DNA of 64,000 nucleotides from NCEH01 sp040049195 (GTDB lineage Bacteria > Pseudomonadota > Alphaproteobacteria > Rhizobiales > Xanthobacteraceae), in NCBI RefSeq assembly GCF_040049195.1, contig NZ_JBDZDL010000008.1; one strand, written 5' to 3'. The notes below the pieces were generated by a model that was given only the letters and a program-made list of their open reading frames with translations, was not told where the DNA came from and ran no database searches. The position numbers were made by a program, and so were the translations under genes. This document shows positions 1 to 8,336 of this stretch, piece after piece; the stretch's first letter is position 1; every line of letters starts with the position of its first letter.

Positions 1-567
1 AAGGCCGAGGCGCTGCTGGACGAGGCGGGCTACAAGCGCGGCGCCGACGGCGTGCGCTTCACCCTCGACATCGACTACATTCCCTATGGCGATGATTTCA
101 AGCGCACCGCGGAATATCTGAAGCAGGCGCTCAAGCGCGTGGGCGTGGAGGCCAATGTCCGCTCGCAGGATACGGCCGCCTATACCAAGCGCGTCTATGG
201 TGACCGCGATTTCGACATCGCCATCACCTGGTTCGCCGCCTTCTCCGATCCTCAGGTGGGCGTCAACCGCGCCTATTGGTCCGGCTCCATCGGCAAGAAC
301 ATTCCCTGGACCAACGGCTCGGGCTATCGCAACCCCAAGGTGGACGCGCTGATCGCCGCCGTGCAGGGCGAGGCGGACCCGCAGAAGCGCATCCAGGAGT
401 TCAAGGATCTCCAGAAGATCGTGCTCACCGACCTGCCGACCCTGCCGCTGGTGGAACTGAAGTTCTTCACGGTGGAGGCGGCGAACCTCAAGCACCCGAC
501 GCCGCGCGGCGACCAGGTCTACGGCTCGTTCCGCGACTTCTGGTTCGACGACGCGAAATCGAACTGA
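1..567 (+). CDS. ABC transporter substrate-binding protein (family 5), C-terminal part
   Basis: The reading frame is open from the first base, so only the last 188 residues are present; the start lies before the window. The fragment aligns by eye over its whole length with the C-terminal third of the next gene product (781-2409), at roughly 60% identity, sharing blocks such as KRGADGVRF, QALKRVG, RSQDTAA, WTNGSGYRNP and GDQ-YGS. It is therefore a tandem paralogue: a periplasmic dipeptide/oligopeptide/nickel-type binding protein (SBP_bac_5). No transporter genes separate the two copies, so this may be an alternative receptor for the importer encoded downstream. The ligand cannot be read from the sequence. 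Confidence 0.9.
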   Translation, partial: KAEALLDEAGYKRGADGVRFTLDIDYIPYGDDFKRTAEYLKQALKRVGVEANVRSQDTAAYTKRVYGDRDFDIAITWFAAFSDPQVGVNRAYWSGSIGKNIPWTNGSGYRNPKVDALIAAVQGEADPQKRIQEFKDLQKIVLTDLPTLPLVELKFFTVEAANLKHPTPRGDQVYGSFRDFWFDDAKSN

Positions 568-780
568 GCGAACGTTCGTTCAGCGGGCGCCGCCTTGCCC
601 CCTCCCCAACCCGCCCCCGCAAGCGGAGAGGGAGCCTGAGCCGAAAACGCAATAGACCCTTTCCCCGTGCGGGGCGGGGTGGGAGGGGGAATTCCTCACC
701 CGCAGGAAGCGCTCCCCAAATCGCGACGCACGGCACCGCTGCCTGCGTCACCGGACAGACAGACTTTCGGAAACCCGACC
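568..780. repeat. Intergenic region with a large GC-rich inverted repeat
   Basis: No gene is evident here. A C-rich arm at 598-621 (beginning CCCCCTCCCCAACC) and a G-rich arm at 668-689 (ending GGGTGGGAGGGGG) are near-perfect reverse complements, so the spacer transcript could fold into a long hairpin between the two tandem binding-protein genes. The composition resembles dispersed palindromic repeats of GC-rich Proteobacteria. It may attenuate or stabilise the mRNA, but no T-tract follows, so it is not a standard terminator. Confidence 0.5.
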
Positions 781-2409
781 ATGGCCGCCTTCACCCGTCG
801 CCTCTTCCTCGCCGCAGGCTCCTCGCTCGCGCTCGCCGCGGCCCTCGGCCTGCCGGCGTCCGCCGCCGAAACGGTTGCGGAAACGCCGAAGCGCGGCGGC
901 ACGCTGACGGCCATCCTCCAGCCCGAGCCGGTGACGCTGACGCCCGCCAACAACACCGCCCAGCCCACCCAATTCGTCGCCGCCAACATTTTCGACGGCC
1001 TCGTCACCTATGATTTCGACCTGAAGCCCCAGCCCTCCCTCGCCACCGCCTGGGAGGTGGCGCCCGACGGCCTCACCTTCACCTTCCACCTGCGCAAGGG
1101 CGTGAAATGGCACGACGGGGCGCCGTTCACCGCGGCGGATGTGAAATGGAGCCTGGAGAATGTGTGGAAGACCATCCACCCGCGCAACAAGGCGCTGTTC
1201 GAAAACGTGACGAGCGTCGACACGCCGGACGACCAGACCGTGATCCTCCACCTGTCGAAGCCGTCCCTGCCGATCCTGGCGGTGATCAACGGCGTCGGCG
1301 CGCCGATCCTGCCGAAGCATCTCTATGACGGCACGGATATCCTCAACAATCCCGTCAACAACAAGCCGGTCGGCACCGGCGCGTTCGTCTTCAAGGAGTG
1401 GAAGAAGGGTGAATATATTCTTCTGGAGCGCAATGCCGATTACTGGGACGAAGGCAAGCCCTATCTCGACCGCATCCTCTTCCGCGTCATCCCCGACGCC
1501 GCGGCCCGCGCCGCCGCGCTAGAGAAGGGCGAGGCGCAATACGCCACCTTCAATCCCGTGCCGTTCCGCGACGTGGAGCGCCTCGCCGCGCTGCCGAACC
1601 TGAAGGTGGACACGCGCGGCTACGAATGGCTCTCGCCTTTGCTCTATCTCGATTTCAACGTGGATAATCCCTATTTCAAGGATGTCCGCGTGCGCCATGC
1701 GGTGGCCCACGCGCTGGATCGCGAGGCCATCGCGAAAGTGGTGTGGTTCGGCTTCGGCAAACCCGCCATCAGCCCGGTTCCCTCCACCCTGCGCACCTTC
1801 CACGACGCGAACGTGCCGCGCTATCCCTTCGATCCCAAGAAGGCGGAGGAGTTGCTGGATGCCGCGGGATTCAAGCGCGGCGCGGACGGCGTGCGCTTCT
1901 CCATCACCCACGATTTCCTGCCCTATGGCGACGATTACAAGCGCACCGGCGAATACATCAAGCAGGCGCTGAAGCGCGTGGGCATCGAGGTCAATATTCG
2001 CAGCCAGGATACCGCCGCCTTCATCAAGCGCGTCTATGCCGACCGCGATTTCGATCTCTCGTCCTCCTATAACGGCGCCTTCCCCGATCCGCAGATCGGC
2101 GTGGTGCGCGCCTTCTGGTCCGGCTGGCTCGGCACCAAGACGCCGTGGACCAACGGCTCGGGCTATCGCAACCCGCAGGTGGACGCGCTCATCCAAAGCG
2201 CCGCCATCGAGGGCGACCAGAACAAGCGGGTGGAGATCTTCAAGCGCTTCCAGGAGACCGTGGTGGGCGACCTGCCCACCTTGCCGCTGCTGGAACTGCG
2301 CTTCTTCACGATCCATGCCGCCAATCTGAAGGGCATCGTCATCCAGGGCGACCAGACCTATGGGTCGGTCAAGAACGCCTGGTTCGACGACGCCCCGAAG
2401 CAGAATTGA
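781..2409 (+). CDS. ABC transporter substrate-binding protein, family 5
   Basis: 542 residues, the usual length for the SBP_bac_5 family that binds peptides, nickel or other solutes in the periplasm. The chosen ATG at 781 begins a signal peptide with a Tat-like TRRLFLA motif (residues 5-11), a hydrophobic stretch and an ASA-A cleavage site near residue 29. Upstream in-frame starts would only add low-complexity intergenic codons. The mature part has the family features LVTYDFDLKPQPSLATAWE and GTGAFVFKEW. It heads an operon: the first permease begins 9 bp downstream, then the second permease and two ATPases. The ligand is unknown. Confidence 0.93.
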   Translation: MAAFTRRLFLAAGSSLALAAALGLPASAAETVAETPKRGGTLTAILQPEPVTLTPANNTAQPTQFVAANIFDGLVTYDFDLKPQPSLATAWEVAPDGLTFTFHLRKGVKWHDGAPFTAADVKWSLENVWKTIHPRNKALFENVTSVDTPDDQTVILHLSKPSLPILAVINGVGAPILPKHLYDGTDILNNPVNNKPVGTGAFVFKEWKKGEYILLERNADYWDEGKPYLDRILFRVIPDAAARAAALEKGEAQYATFNPVPFRDVERLAALPNLKVDTRGYEWLSPLLYLDFNVDNPYFKDVRVRHAVAHALDREAIAKVVWFGFGKPAISPVPSTLRTFHDANVPRYPFDPKKAEELLDAAGFKRGADGVRFSITHDFLPYGDDYKRTGEYIKQALKRVGIEVNIRSQDTAAFIKRVYADRDFDLSSSYNGAFPDPQIGVVRAFWSGWLGTKTPWTNGSGYRNPQVDALIQSAAIEGDQNKRVEIFKRFQETVVGDLPTLPLLELRFFTIHAANLKGIVIQGDQTYGSVKNAWFDDAPKQN

Positions 2410-2418
2410 GGGCGTCCC

Positions 2419-3393
2419 GTGCTGACAGCCCGTTATCTGCGCCGCGGCCTCGCCCAGCTCGCCTTCGTGGTGTTCGGCATCGCCGTGGTGAACTTCTTCC
2501 TGCTGCATCTTGCGCCCGGCGACGCGGCGCAGGTGATGGCGGGCGAGGCCGGCTCGGCGACGCCGGAATACATGGCGGCGCTGCGCAAGCAGTTCGGCCT
2601 CGACCAGCCGCTCTACATCCAGTTCTTCCAGTATCTTAAGAACGTCCTGACCTTCAACCTCGGCTATTCCTTCCGCCAGGGCCTACCGGTCTCCGAACTG
2701 CTGCTGCAGCGCCTGCCGGCGACGCTGCTGCTGATGGTCACCAGCATCCTGTTCGCGGTCAGCGTCGGCAGCACGCTCGGCTTCATCGCCGCGCGCCATG
2801 CCGGCAAGGCGGTCGACACTGCCATCTCCACGCTCGCGCTGCTGTTCTATGCGACCCCGGTGTTCTGGATCGGCATCATGTTCATCGTGGTGTTCTCGGT
2901 CGGGCTCGACTGGCTGCCCGTGGGCGGCATGGCGAGCATCGAGAAGGGCTATACCGGCTTCGACCATGTGCGCGACGTGGCGCATCATCTGGTGCTGCCG
3001 GCGGCGACGCTCGGCCTGTTCTACCTTGCCATCTACACGCGGCTGATGCGCGCCTCCATGCTGGAGGTCTACGGGCAGGATTTCGTGCGCACCGCCCGCG
3101 CCAAGGGGGTGCGGCCACGGCGCATCGCGGCCCGGCACGTGCTGCGCAACGCGCTTCTGCCCATCGTCACCACGCTCGGCGTGCAGATGGCCTCGGTGCT
3201 GGGCGGGGCGATCCTGGTGGAAACCGTGTTCTCCTGGCCCGGGCTCGGCCGCCTCGCCTTCGAGGCGCTGTTCCAGCGCGACCTGAACCTGCTGCTGGGC
3301 ATTCTGTTCTGCTCGTCCATCGTCGTGGTGCTGGTCAATCTCGCGGTGGACCTGCTCTATACGGTCCTCGATCCGCGCATCGAATTGGCCTGA
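2419..3393 (+). CDS. ABC transporter permease, DppB-type
   Basis: 324 residues with about six membrane segments. The N-terminal helix and the periplasmic part (PGDAAQVMAG, followed by an FGLDQPL-type motif) are typical of DppB/OppB/GsiC permeases. The binding-protein-dependent transport signature lies in the C-terminal half (YTRLMRASMLEVYGQDFVRTARAKG), which is the EAA loop contacting the ATPases. The start is a GTG 9 bp after the preceding stop. It forms half of the membrane channel together with the next gene, which begins 2 bp downstream. Confidence 0.94.
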   Translation: MLTARYLRRGLAQLAFVVFGIAVVNFFLLHLAPGDAAQVMAGEAGSATPEYMAALRKQFGLDQPLYIQFFQYLKNVLTFNLGYSFRQGLPVSELLLQRLPATLLLMVTSILFAVSVGSTLGFIAARHAGKAVDTAISTLALLFYATPVFWIGIMFIVVFSVGLDWLPVGGMASIEKGYTGFDHVRDVAHHLVLPAATLGLFYLAIYTRLMRASMLEVYGQDFVRTARAKGVRPRRIAARHVLRNALLPIVTTLGVQMASVLGGAILVETVFSWPGLGRLAFEALFQRDLNLLLGILFCSSIVVVLVNLAVDLLYTVLDPRIELA

Positions 3394-3395
3394 CC

Positions 3396-4280
3396 ATGTC
3401 GCTGCTCGATGTGGCGGCCGCGCCGCCCTCCCTCGCCACGCCCCGCAACGGGCTTTTGACGCGCCTGCTGCGCCGCCCCTCGGCGCTGGTGGGGCTCCTC
3501 CTGCTCGCCCTCATCGTCGCCATGGCCGCCTCCGCCCCGCTGCTGTTCCCGGACGACCCGCTGGACATGGTGGCCCAGCCGTTCCTGTGGCCGGGCGCCG
3601 ATCCCGCTTATCCGCTCGGCACCGACATGCTGGGGCGCGACCTCGCCTCCGGCATCTTCCACGGCGCCCGCGTCTCGCTGCTCATCGGCGCGGTGGCGAC
3701 GCTGGTGTCGCTGGTGATCGGCACCGGCACCGGCGCGCTCGCCGGCTATTATGGCGGGCGGGTGGACGCGGTGCTGATGCGCCTCACCGAGCTGTTCCAG
3801 ACCATCCCGCCGTTCCTGTTCGCGCTCGCCATCGTGGCGATCCTGCAGCCCTCCATTCCCACCATCACGCTCGCCATCGGCATCACCGCCTGGCCCAGCC
3901 TGGCGCGCCTCCTACGGGCGGAAGTGCTGAAGCTGCGCCACGGTGAGCTGGTACAGGCCTCGATCGCACTCGGCGCCTCGGACGCCCGCATCATCGCCCT
4001 GCACATTCTGCCGAACACGCTGGCGCCGATCATCGTCTCCTCATCCATCCTGGTGGCGAGCGCGATCCTCACCGAATCCAGCCTCGCATTCCTGGGCCTG
4101 GGCGATCCCAATGTGGTGAGCTGGGGCGGCATGGTGGGCGCCGGCCGCGAGGTGCTGCGCACCGACTGGTATGTCGCGACGGTGCCCGGCCTCGCCATCG
4201 TCGCCGCCGTGCTGGCGCTCAATCTGCTGGGCGACGGGCTGAACGATGCCCTCGATCCAAAGGGGGAGCGCCGGGCATGA
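3396..4280 (+). CDS. ABC transporter permease, DppC-type
   Basis: 294 residues. A cytoplasmic N-terminus is followed by a membrane segment near residues 28-50, the periplasmic PLGTDMLGRD motif characteristic of DppC/OppC proteins, then five more helices with the EAA loop around ASIALGASDARIIALHILPNTLAP. It pairs with the DppB-type permease. Its last four bases overlap the start of the first ATPase gene (ATGA), which indicates translational coupling. Confidence 0.94.
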   Translation: MSLLDVAAAPPSLATPRNGLLTRLLRRPSALVGLLLLALIVAMAASAPLLFPDDPLDMVAQPFLWPGADPAYPLGTDMLGRDLASGIFHGARVSLLIGAVATLVSLVIGTGTGALAGYYGGRVDAVLMRLTELFQTIPPFLFALAIVAILQPSIPTITLAIGITAWPSLARLLRAEVLKLRHGELVQASIALGASDARIIALHILPNTLAPIIVSSSILVASAILTESSLAFLGLGDPNVVSWGGMVGAGREVLRTDWYVATVPGLAIVAAVLALNLLGDGLNDALDPKGERRA

Positions 4281-5308
4281 GCCATGTCCCCGCGAACGAC
4301 CCCGTGCTCAGCGTCGAGCATCTCGCCATCGGCTTCCGGTCCGGCGCGCGCACCCTGCGCGCGGTGCACGACCTCTCCTTCCAGGTGGCGCGCGGCGAGA
4401 CGCTGGCCATCGTCGGCGAAAGCGGCTGCGGCAAGTCGGTGACGGCGCTTTCCCTGCTCGGCCTCGTGCCGCCGCCCGGCGTGGTGGACGGCACCGCCAT
4501 CCGCCTGGAGGGCCGCAACCTGCTGGGGCTGCCGGAAGCCGAGCTGCGCCGCCTGCGCGGGGCGCGCATCGCCATGATCTTCCAGGAGCCCATGACGGCG
4601 CTCAACCCGGTGCTGACCATCGGCGAGCAGATCGTGGAGGCCATCCGCGAGCACGAGACGGTCTCCGCGAAGGCGGCGCGGGGCCGCGCGATCGAATTGC
4701 TGAACCGGGTGCGCATTCCCGATGCCGAGCGGCGCTTCGCGGATTTTCCCCACCGCCTGTCCGGCGGCATGCGCCAGCGGGTGATGATCGCCATGGCGCT
4801 CGCCTGCGCTCCCGCCGTGCTGGTGGCCGACGAGCCCACGACGGCGCTGGACGTGACCATTCAGGCGCAGATCCTGGAGCTGATCGACACACTGAAGCGC
4901 GAGAACGGCACGGCGGTGGTGCTCATCACCCACGATCTCGGCGTGGTGGCCGAACATGCCGACCGGGTGCTGGTGATGTATTCCGGCCGCAAGGTGGAGG
5001 AGCGCGCGGTCGCGGACCTGTTCGCCGATCCTCTGCACCCCTACACCCGCGGCCTCATCGCCGCGCGGCCGCGTCTCGGCGGGGCGGACCGCACGCGCAC
5101 GCGGCTCACGGAGATTCCCGGCACCGTGCCGAGCCTTGCGGCGATGCCGGGCGGCTGCGCCTTCGCGCCGCGCTGCGGCTTCGCCTTGCCCGCCTGCGCG
5201 GCGGCCACCCCACCCCTCATGCCAGCGAGGAGCGGCGGCGTCGCCTGCCTTCGCGCGGGAGAGCTCGATGCTGCAGAACCTGCCCGCCTTCGTGCCGTCG
5301 GCGCGTGA
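4277..5308 (+). CDS. ABC transporter ATP-binding protein, DppD-type
   Basis: 343 residues. Walker A is GESGCGKS near residue 50, the signature is LSGGMRQRV, and Walker B ends in LVADEPTTALD. The C-terminal oligopeptide/dipeptide extension with spaced cysteines (GGCAFAPRC and a further C) is typical of DppD/OppD. It powers import together with the next ATPase. The start overlaps the permease stop by ATGA, and its own end overlaps the next start by 41 bp. Confidence 0.94.
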   Translation: MSHVPANDPVLSVEHLAIGFRSGARTLRAVHDLSFQVARGETLAIVGESGCGKSVTALSLLGLVPPPGVVDGTAIRLEGRNLLGLPEAELRRLRGARIAMIFQEPMTALNPVLTIGEQIVEAIREHETVSAKAARGRAIELLNRVRIPDAERRFADFPHRLSGGMRQRVMIAMALACAPAVLVADEPTTALDVTIQAQILELIDTLKRENGTAVVLITHDLGVVAEHADRVLVMYSGRKVEERAVADLFADPLHPYTRGLIAARPRLGGADRTRTRLTEIPGTVPSLAAMPGGCAFAPRCGFALPACAAATPPLMPARSGGVACLRAGELDAAEPARLRAVGA

Positions 5309-6344
5309 GCCGATCCTCAGCGTGGACGACCTCGCCGTGCGGTTTTCCACGGCGCGCGGCACCGTGCATGCGGTGGATGGGGTGTCGCTCTCGCTCGCGC
5401 CCGGCGAAACGCTCGGCCTCGTCGGCGAGAGCGGCTGCGGCAAGTCCACCCTCGGGCGCGCCATCATGCGGCTGATCCCGCCCAGCGCCGGCCGCATCCG
5501 CCTCGACGGGGAGGACGTGACCCATCGCACCCGCCACGAATTGCGCGCAGCGCGACGCAAGGTGCAGATGGTGTTCCAGGACCCGTTCGCCTCGCTCGAC
5601 CCGCGCTGGAGCGTGGGCGAGCTGATCGCCGAGCCGCTGCACATCCACGGCATCGGAACGCGGGCCGAGCGGCGCGCCCGGGTCGCCGACCTGCTGGACA
5701 AGGTGGGCCTGCCCCAGGATGCGGCGCGCCGCCAGCCGCATCAATTTTCCGGCGGCCAGCGCCAGCGCATCGGCATCGCCCGCGCGCTCGCGCTCGACCC
5801 CAAGCTGGTGGTGCTGGACGAGCCGGTCTCGGCCCTCGACGTCTCGGTGCAGGCGCAGATCCTCAACCTGCTGGTGGATCTGCAGCGCACCCTCGGCATC
5901 GCCTTCCTGTTCATCAGCCACGATTTGTCGGTGGTGGAATATATCTGCGACCGCGTGGCGGTGATGTATCTCGGCCGGGTGGTCGAAATGGCGGATCGCG
6001 AAACCCTGTTTCGGGCACCGGCGCATCCTTATACCCGCGCGCTGCTGGATGCGGTGCCGCGCCTCGTGCCCGCCGCCGTGCGCCGGCCGGCGCCGCTGGC
6101 CGGCGACCTGCCGAGCCCCTATGCGCCGCCCTCCGGCTGCCATTTCCACACCCGCTGCCCCCATGCCGCCGCCCGCTGCCGCAGCGAGGCCCCGGCCCTG
6201 CGCACCCTTGAGGACGGCCACCGGGTGGCCTGCCATTTCGATCTTCCGCCGGCGCACGGCGCCGATGCCCCTCCCCCGGCCGCGCGCGCCCAAGCGCCCC
6301 TCGCGACCCTCATTCCGGAGCCTTCCCATGGCGCGCGTCTCTGA
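5268..6344 (+). CDS. ABC transporter ATP-binding protein, DppF-type
   Basis: 358 residues from the ATG at 5268, which follows a GGAGAG ribosome-binding site and lies inside the end of the previous gene. In-frame codons further upstream read as compositional noise. Walker A GESGCGKST, signature FSGGQRQRIGIARAL, Walker B LVVLDEPVSALD, then the C-terminal oligopeptide motif SGCHFHTRCPHA. It is the second ATPase of the peptide-type importer. The AhpD-like gene begins 17 bp before its stop. Confidence 0.93.
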   Translation: MLQNLPAFVPSAREPILSVDDLAVRFSTARGTVHAVDGVSLSLAPGETLGLVGESGCGKSTLGRAIMRLIPPSAGRIRLDGEDVTHRTRHELRAARRKVQMVFQDPFASLDPRWSVGELIAEPLHIHGIGTRAERRARVADLLDKVGLPQDAARRQPHQFSGGQRQRIGIARALALDPKLVVLDEPVSALDVSVQAQILNLLVDLQRTLGIAFLFISHDLSVVEYICDRVAVMYLGRVVEMADRETLFRAPAHPYTRALLDAVPRLVPAAVRRPAPLAGDLPSPYAPPSGCHFHTRCPHAAARCRSEAPALRTLEDGHRVACHFDLPPAHGADAPPPAARAQAPLATLIPEPSHGARL

Positions 6345-6900
6345 TATCGAGCTTGAACACACCAGCGGCCGGGCGCACGAGATCTATGCCCGCATCCAGG
6401 GCGAATACGGCCCCTTCGGCAACATGCTGCGCGTGTTCGCCCATCGCCCGCCGGCGCTGGAGCACATTTTCGGCCTGCTGCTGGACTCCAAGGCGGACGC
6501 GCTGATCTCGAAGCGCCACCTGGAAATCGTCCTGGTGACCGCCTCGGCCGCCAATGCCTGTGCCTATTGCGTCTCCCACCACGCCCCGCGCCTGATCGCG
6601 GAAGGGCTGCCCGCCGAGGCCGCCGACCGCATCCTGGAGGCGCAGGTGCCGGGCTTCGACGCGCTCGACCATCTGGTGCGCGACTATGCGGTGCAGGTGA
6701 GCCGGGATGCCCGGCGCGTCTCCGACGCCCTGTTCGAAGGCCTGCGCGCCCATTTCAGCGAGGCCCAGGTCGTGGAGCTGACGGTGCGGGCGGCGCTGTG
6801 CGCCTTCTTCAGCCGCTTCAACGAAGCCCTGCGGATCGACGTGGAAGAGGATGTCCTCGCCCTCGAACTCACCCCGCCGGACCATTCCGTCGCCGCCTGA
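6328..6900 (+). CDS. AhpD/carboxymuconolactone decarboxylase-like protein
   Basis: 190 residues from the ATG at 6328, which overlaps the ATPase gene by 17 bp, so it is very likely co-translated. A helical core carries the AhpD-type redox motif: E at the start of EIVLVTASAANACAYCVSHH, then C-x-x-C and a downstream His. In AhpD these cysteines and the histidine support peroxidase/disulfide chemistry; many family members are uncharacterised. The association with a transporter operon and a flavin-reductase-like gene suggests oxidative processing of the imported compound, but the substrate cannot be inferred. Confidence 0.85.
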   Translation: MARVSDIELEHTSGRAHEIYARIQGEYGPFGNMLRVFAHRPPALEHIFGLLLDSKADALISKRHLEIVLVTASAANACAYCVSHHAPRLIAEGLPAEAADRILEAQVPGFDALDHLVRDYAVQVSRDARRVSDALFEGLRAHFSEAQVVELTVRAALCAFFSRFNEALRIDVEEDVLALELTPPDHSVAA

Positions 6901-6963
6901 GGCCCCAGCCTTGCGACGCCGGAGCGCCCACGCCATCTGAACGAAATCGAACCGAGTCCTGCC

Positions 6964-7506
6964 ATGAATGCCCATTCCCACACCCAGCCCGCCCGGCCCC
7001 ATCCCGCCACGAGCGAACCTGCGACCGTCGCGCTGGCCTATCGCGCCGCCATGCGCAAGCTGGCGGGTGCCGCGAGCATCCTCACCGTCGGGGAGGGGGA
7101 CAGCCGCAACGGCCTGACCACCACCTCCGTCTCCTCGCTCAGCGTGGATCCGCCGACGCTGATCGTGTGCGTGAACAAGACCGCCTCCGCCCGCGCGGAA
7201 CTCGCCCGGCGGCGCAGCTTCGCCATCAACGTGCTGCGCCCGCATCACCGCTTCCTCGCCGACCAGTTCGCCGGCAAGGACGGCGTGAAGGGCGCCGCGC
7301 GCTATGCGGGCGCGACCTGGACCAAGCTCGAAACCGGCGCGCCGGTGCTGGCGGATGCGCTGGCCTCTTTCGATTGCGAGCTGGAAGAGGCGATCGAGCG
7401 GCATTCCCATCTCATCGTGCTCGGTCGGGTGGTGAGCGCCCGCATCACCGAGAATGCCGCCCCCCTCGCCTATTGGGCCGGGGACTACCGCACGCTCGCG
7501 CTCTGA
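6964..7506 (+). CDS. Flavin reductase-like (FMN-binding split-barrel) protein
   Basis: 180 residues with the flavin_reduct domain from about residue 25. Landmarks are MRKLAGAASILTV, GLTTTSVSSLSVDPPTLIVCVN and RRSFAINVL, as in HpaC/RutF-type NAD(P)H:flavin oxidoreductases that supply reduced FMN or FAD to a partner monooxygenase. It follows the AhpD-like gene by 63 bp on the same strand and probably ends the transporter operon. No flavin-dependent monooxygenase gene is visible nearby, so the partner is unknown. Confidence 0.88.
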   Translation: MNAHSHTQPARPHPATSEPATVALAYRAAMRKLAGAASILTVGEGDSRNGLTTTSVSSLSVDPPTLIVCVNKTASARAELARRRSFAINVLRPHHRFLADQFAGKDGVKGAARYAGATWTKLETGAPVLADALASFDCELEEAIERHSHLIVLGRVVSARITENAAPLAYWAGDYRTLAL

Positions 7507-7512
7507 GCCGCC

Positions 7513-7541
7513 GGCGCGCGGCCCCCGGGCCGCGCCGTTTT
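7513..7541 (+). terminator. Possible terminator after the flavin-reductase gene
   Basis: A GC-rich interrupted hairpin (GGCGCGCGGCCC pairing with GGGCCGCGCC, with a two-base bulge) lies a few bases after the stop and is followed by GTTTTC. The T-tract is short, so this is a weak candidate. Confidence 0.4.
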
Positions 7542-7583
7542 CGGCCATGGACGGGGTCGCGCGGATAGATTTTTCCATTGCCC

Positions 7584-7611
7584 TTGTGTTTTCCCGCCGA
7601 GGGTCTATATT
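7584..7611 (+). promoter_or_regulatory. Candidate promoter of the cold-shock gene
   Basis: TTGTGT at 7584-7589 and TATATT at 7606-7611 are separated by 16 bases. Transcription from here would give a 5' leader of about 145 bases before the cold-shock ATG at 7761, in keeping with the long leaders of cold-shock mRNAs. The assignment rests on hexamer similarity only. Confidence 0.4.
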
Positions 7612-7760
7612 CATCTGGTCGATAGACAGCCAGATGACTTGGCTTTGCGCCGATTAAATTCCGCGCCGAACTAAAACTCTTCTTGCCTGAAAACGCGATT
7701 TCGACAGCACGCGGCCTTCGTCGCGGGCCAGCAACACTATGTTTATGAAGAGGGATTCCC

Positions 7761-7973
7761 ATGTCTACGGGAACCGTGAAGTGGTTTAACGCTCAAAAGG
7801 GCTTCGGATTCATCGCGCCCGACGATGGCGGCAGCGATGCCTTCGTGCATATCAGCGCCGTCGAGCGCTCGGGTCTGGGCGACCTTCAGGAAGGCCAGAA
7901 GGTCGGCTTCGAGCTCGTCCCCGACCGTAAGAGCGGCAAGATGTCCGCCGACAAGCTCACCATTCTGGACTGA
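7761..7973 (+). CDS. Cold-shock protein, CspA family
   Basis: 70 residues, a single cold-shock domain. It begins MSTGTVKWFNAQKGFGFI with the RNP1-type motif KGFGFI and RNP2-type motif DAFVHIS, the aromatic nucleic-acid-binding surface of CspA proteins. It binds single-stranded nucleic acid and acts as an RNA chaperone. A GAAGAGGG ribosome-binding sequence precedes the ATG. The gene is monocistronic: a long leader lies upstream and a strong terminator at 8109-8145. Confidence 0.96.
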   Translation: MSTGTVKWFNAQKGFGFIAPDDGGSDAFVHISAVERSGLGDLQEGQKVGFELVPDRKSGKMSADKLTILD

Positions 7974-8108
7974 TTGCAGCGTGGCCCGGCGCGGTTCTGC
8001 CCGCCGGCCGACGTTTCGCGGATGAGAAGACGCCGACCACGGATGTACTGGCGGCCCTTCGTTTCCCCGCGACCGCATGATGCCTGAAGAGGCGCTCTGC
8101 GCCTTAGG

Positions 8109-8145
8109 GCCCCGCACCTTATCCAAGGTCGCGGGGCTTTTTTTT
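8109..8145 (+). terminator. Rho-independent terminator
   Basis: GCCCCGC pairs with GCGGGGC and the inner ACCTT pairs with AAGGT around an ATCC loop, with one bulged C, followed by eight T residues. This is a strong intrinsic terminator, 135 bp after the cold-shock gene and before the small basic protein gene. Confidence 0.9.
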
Positions 8146-8181
8146 GCTCCGACACGCGTTTTGAAAACGCAGGAGATCCCC

Positions 8182-8319
8182 ATGGCCAAATCGCAGAAAC
8201 GCAGCAGCCGGGAAGTCCGCAAGCCCAAGGCCGTGAAAGTCGCCGCCCCGGCCGCGACCGGCAGCCTGATGACGAAGGGCCTGCTGACTCCCGTCACCAT
8301 GCCGAAGAAAAAGGGCTGA
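8182..8319 (+). CDS. Small basic protein, 45 residues, unknown function
   Basis: The ATG at 8182 follows an AGGAGA ribosome-binding site. The product is Lys/Arg-rich (MAKSQKRSSREVRKPKA at the N-terminus) and ends TMPKKKG, with no membrane segment. It resembles the tiny lysine-rich proteins annotated as hypothetical in alphaproteobacteria and may bind nucleic acid. The gene lies just after the terminator of the cold-shock gene. Without the good ribosome-binding site it would be hard to call. Function is unknown. Confidence 0.6.
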   Translation: MAKSQKRSSREVRKPKAVKVAAPAATGSLMTKGLLTPVTMPKKKG

Positions 8320-8336
8320 CGCCCGCGCTGGCGACG

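Noticed and set aside
1519..2508. 329-codon minus-strand open frame
   Set aside because: Antisense to the substrate-binding protein gene and shows only compositional bias.
3749..5701. 650-codon minus-strand open frame across the permease and ATPase genes
   Set aside because: Antisense to three well-supported transporter genes, with low-complexity Arg/Ala-rich translation.
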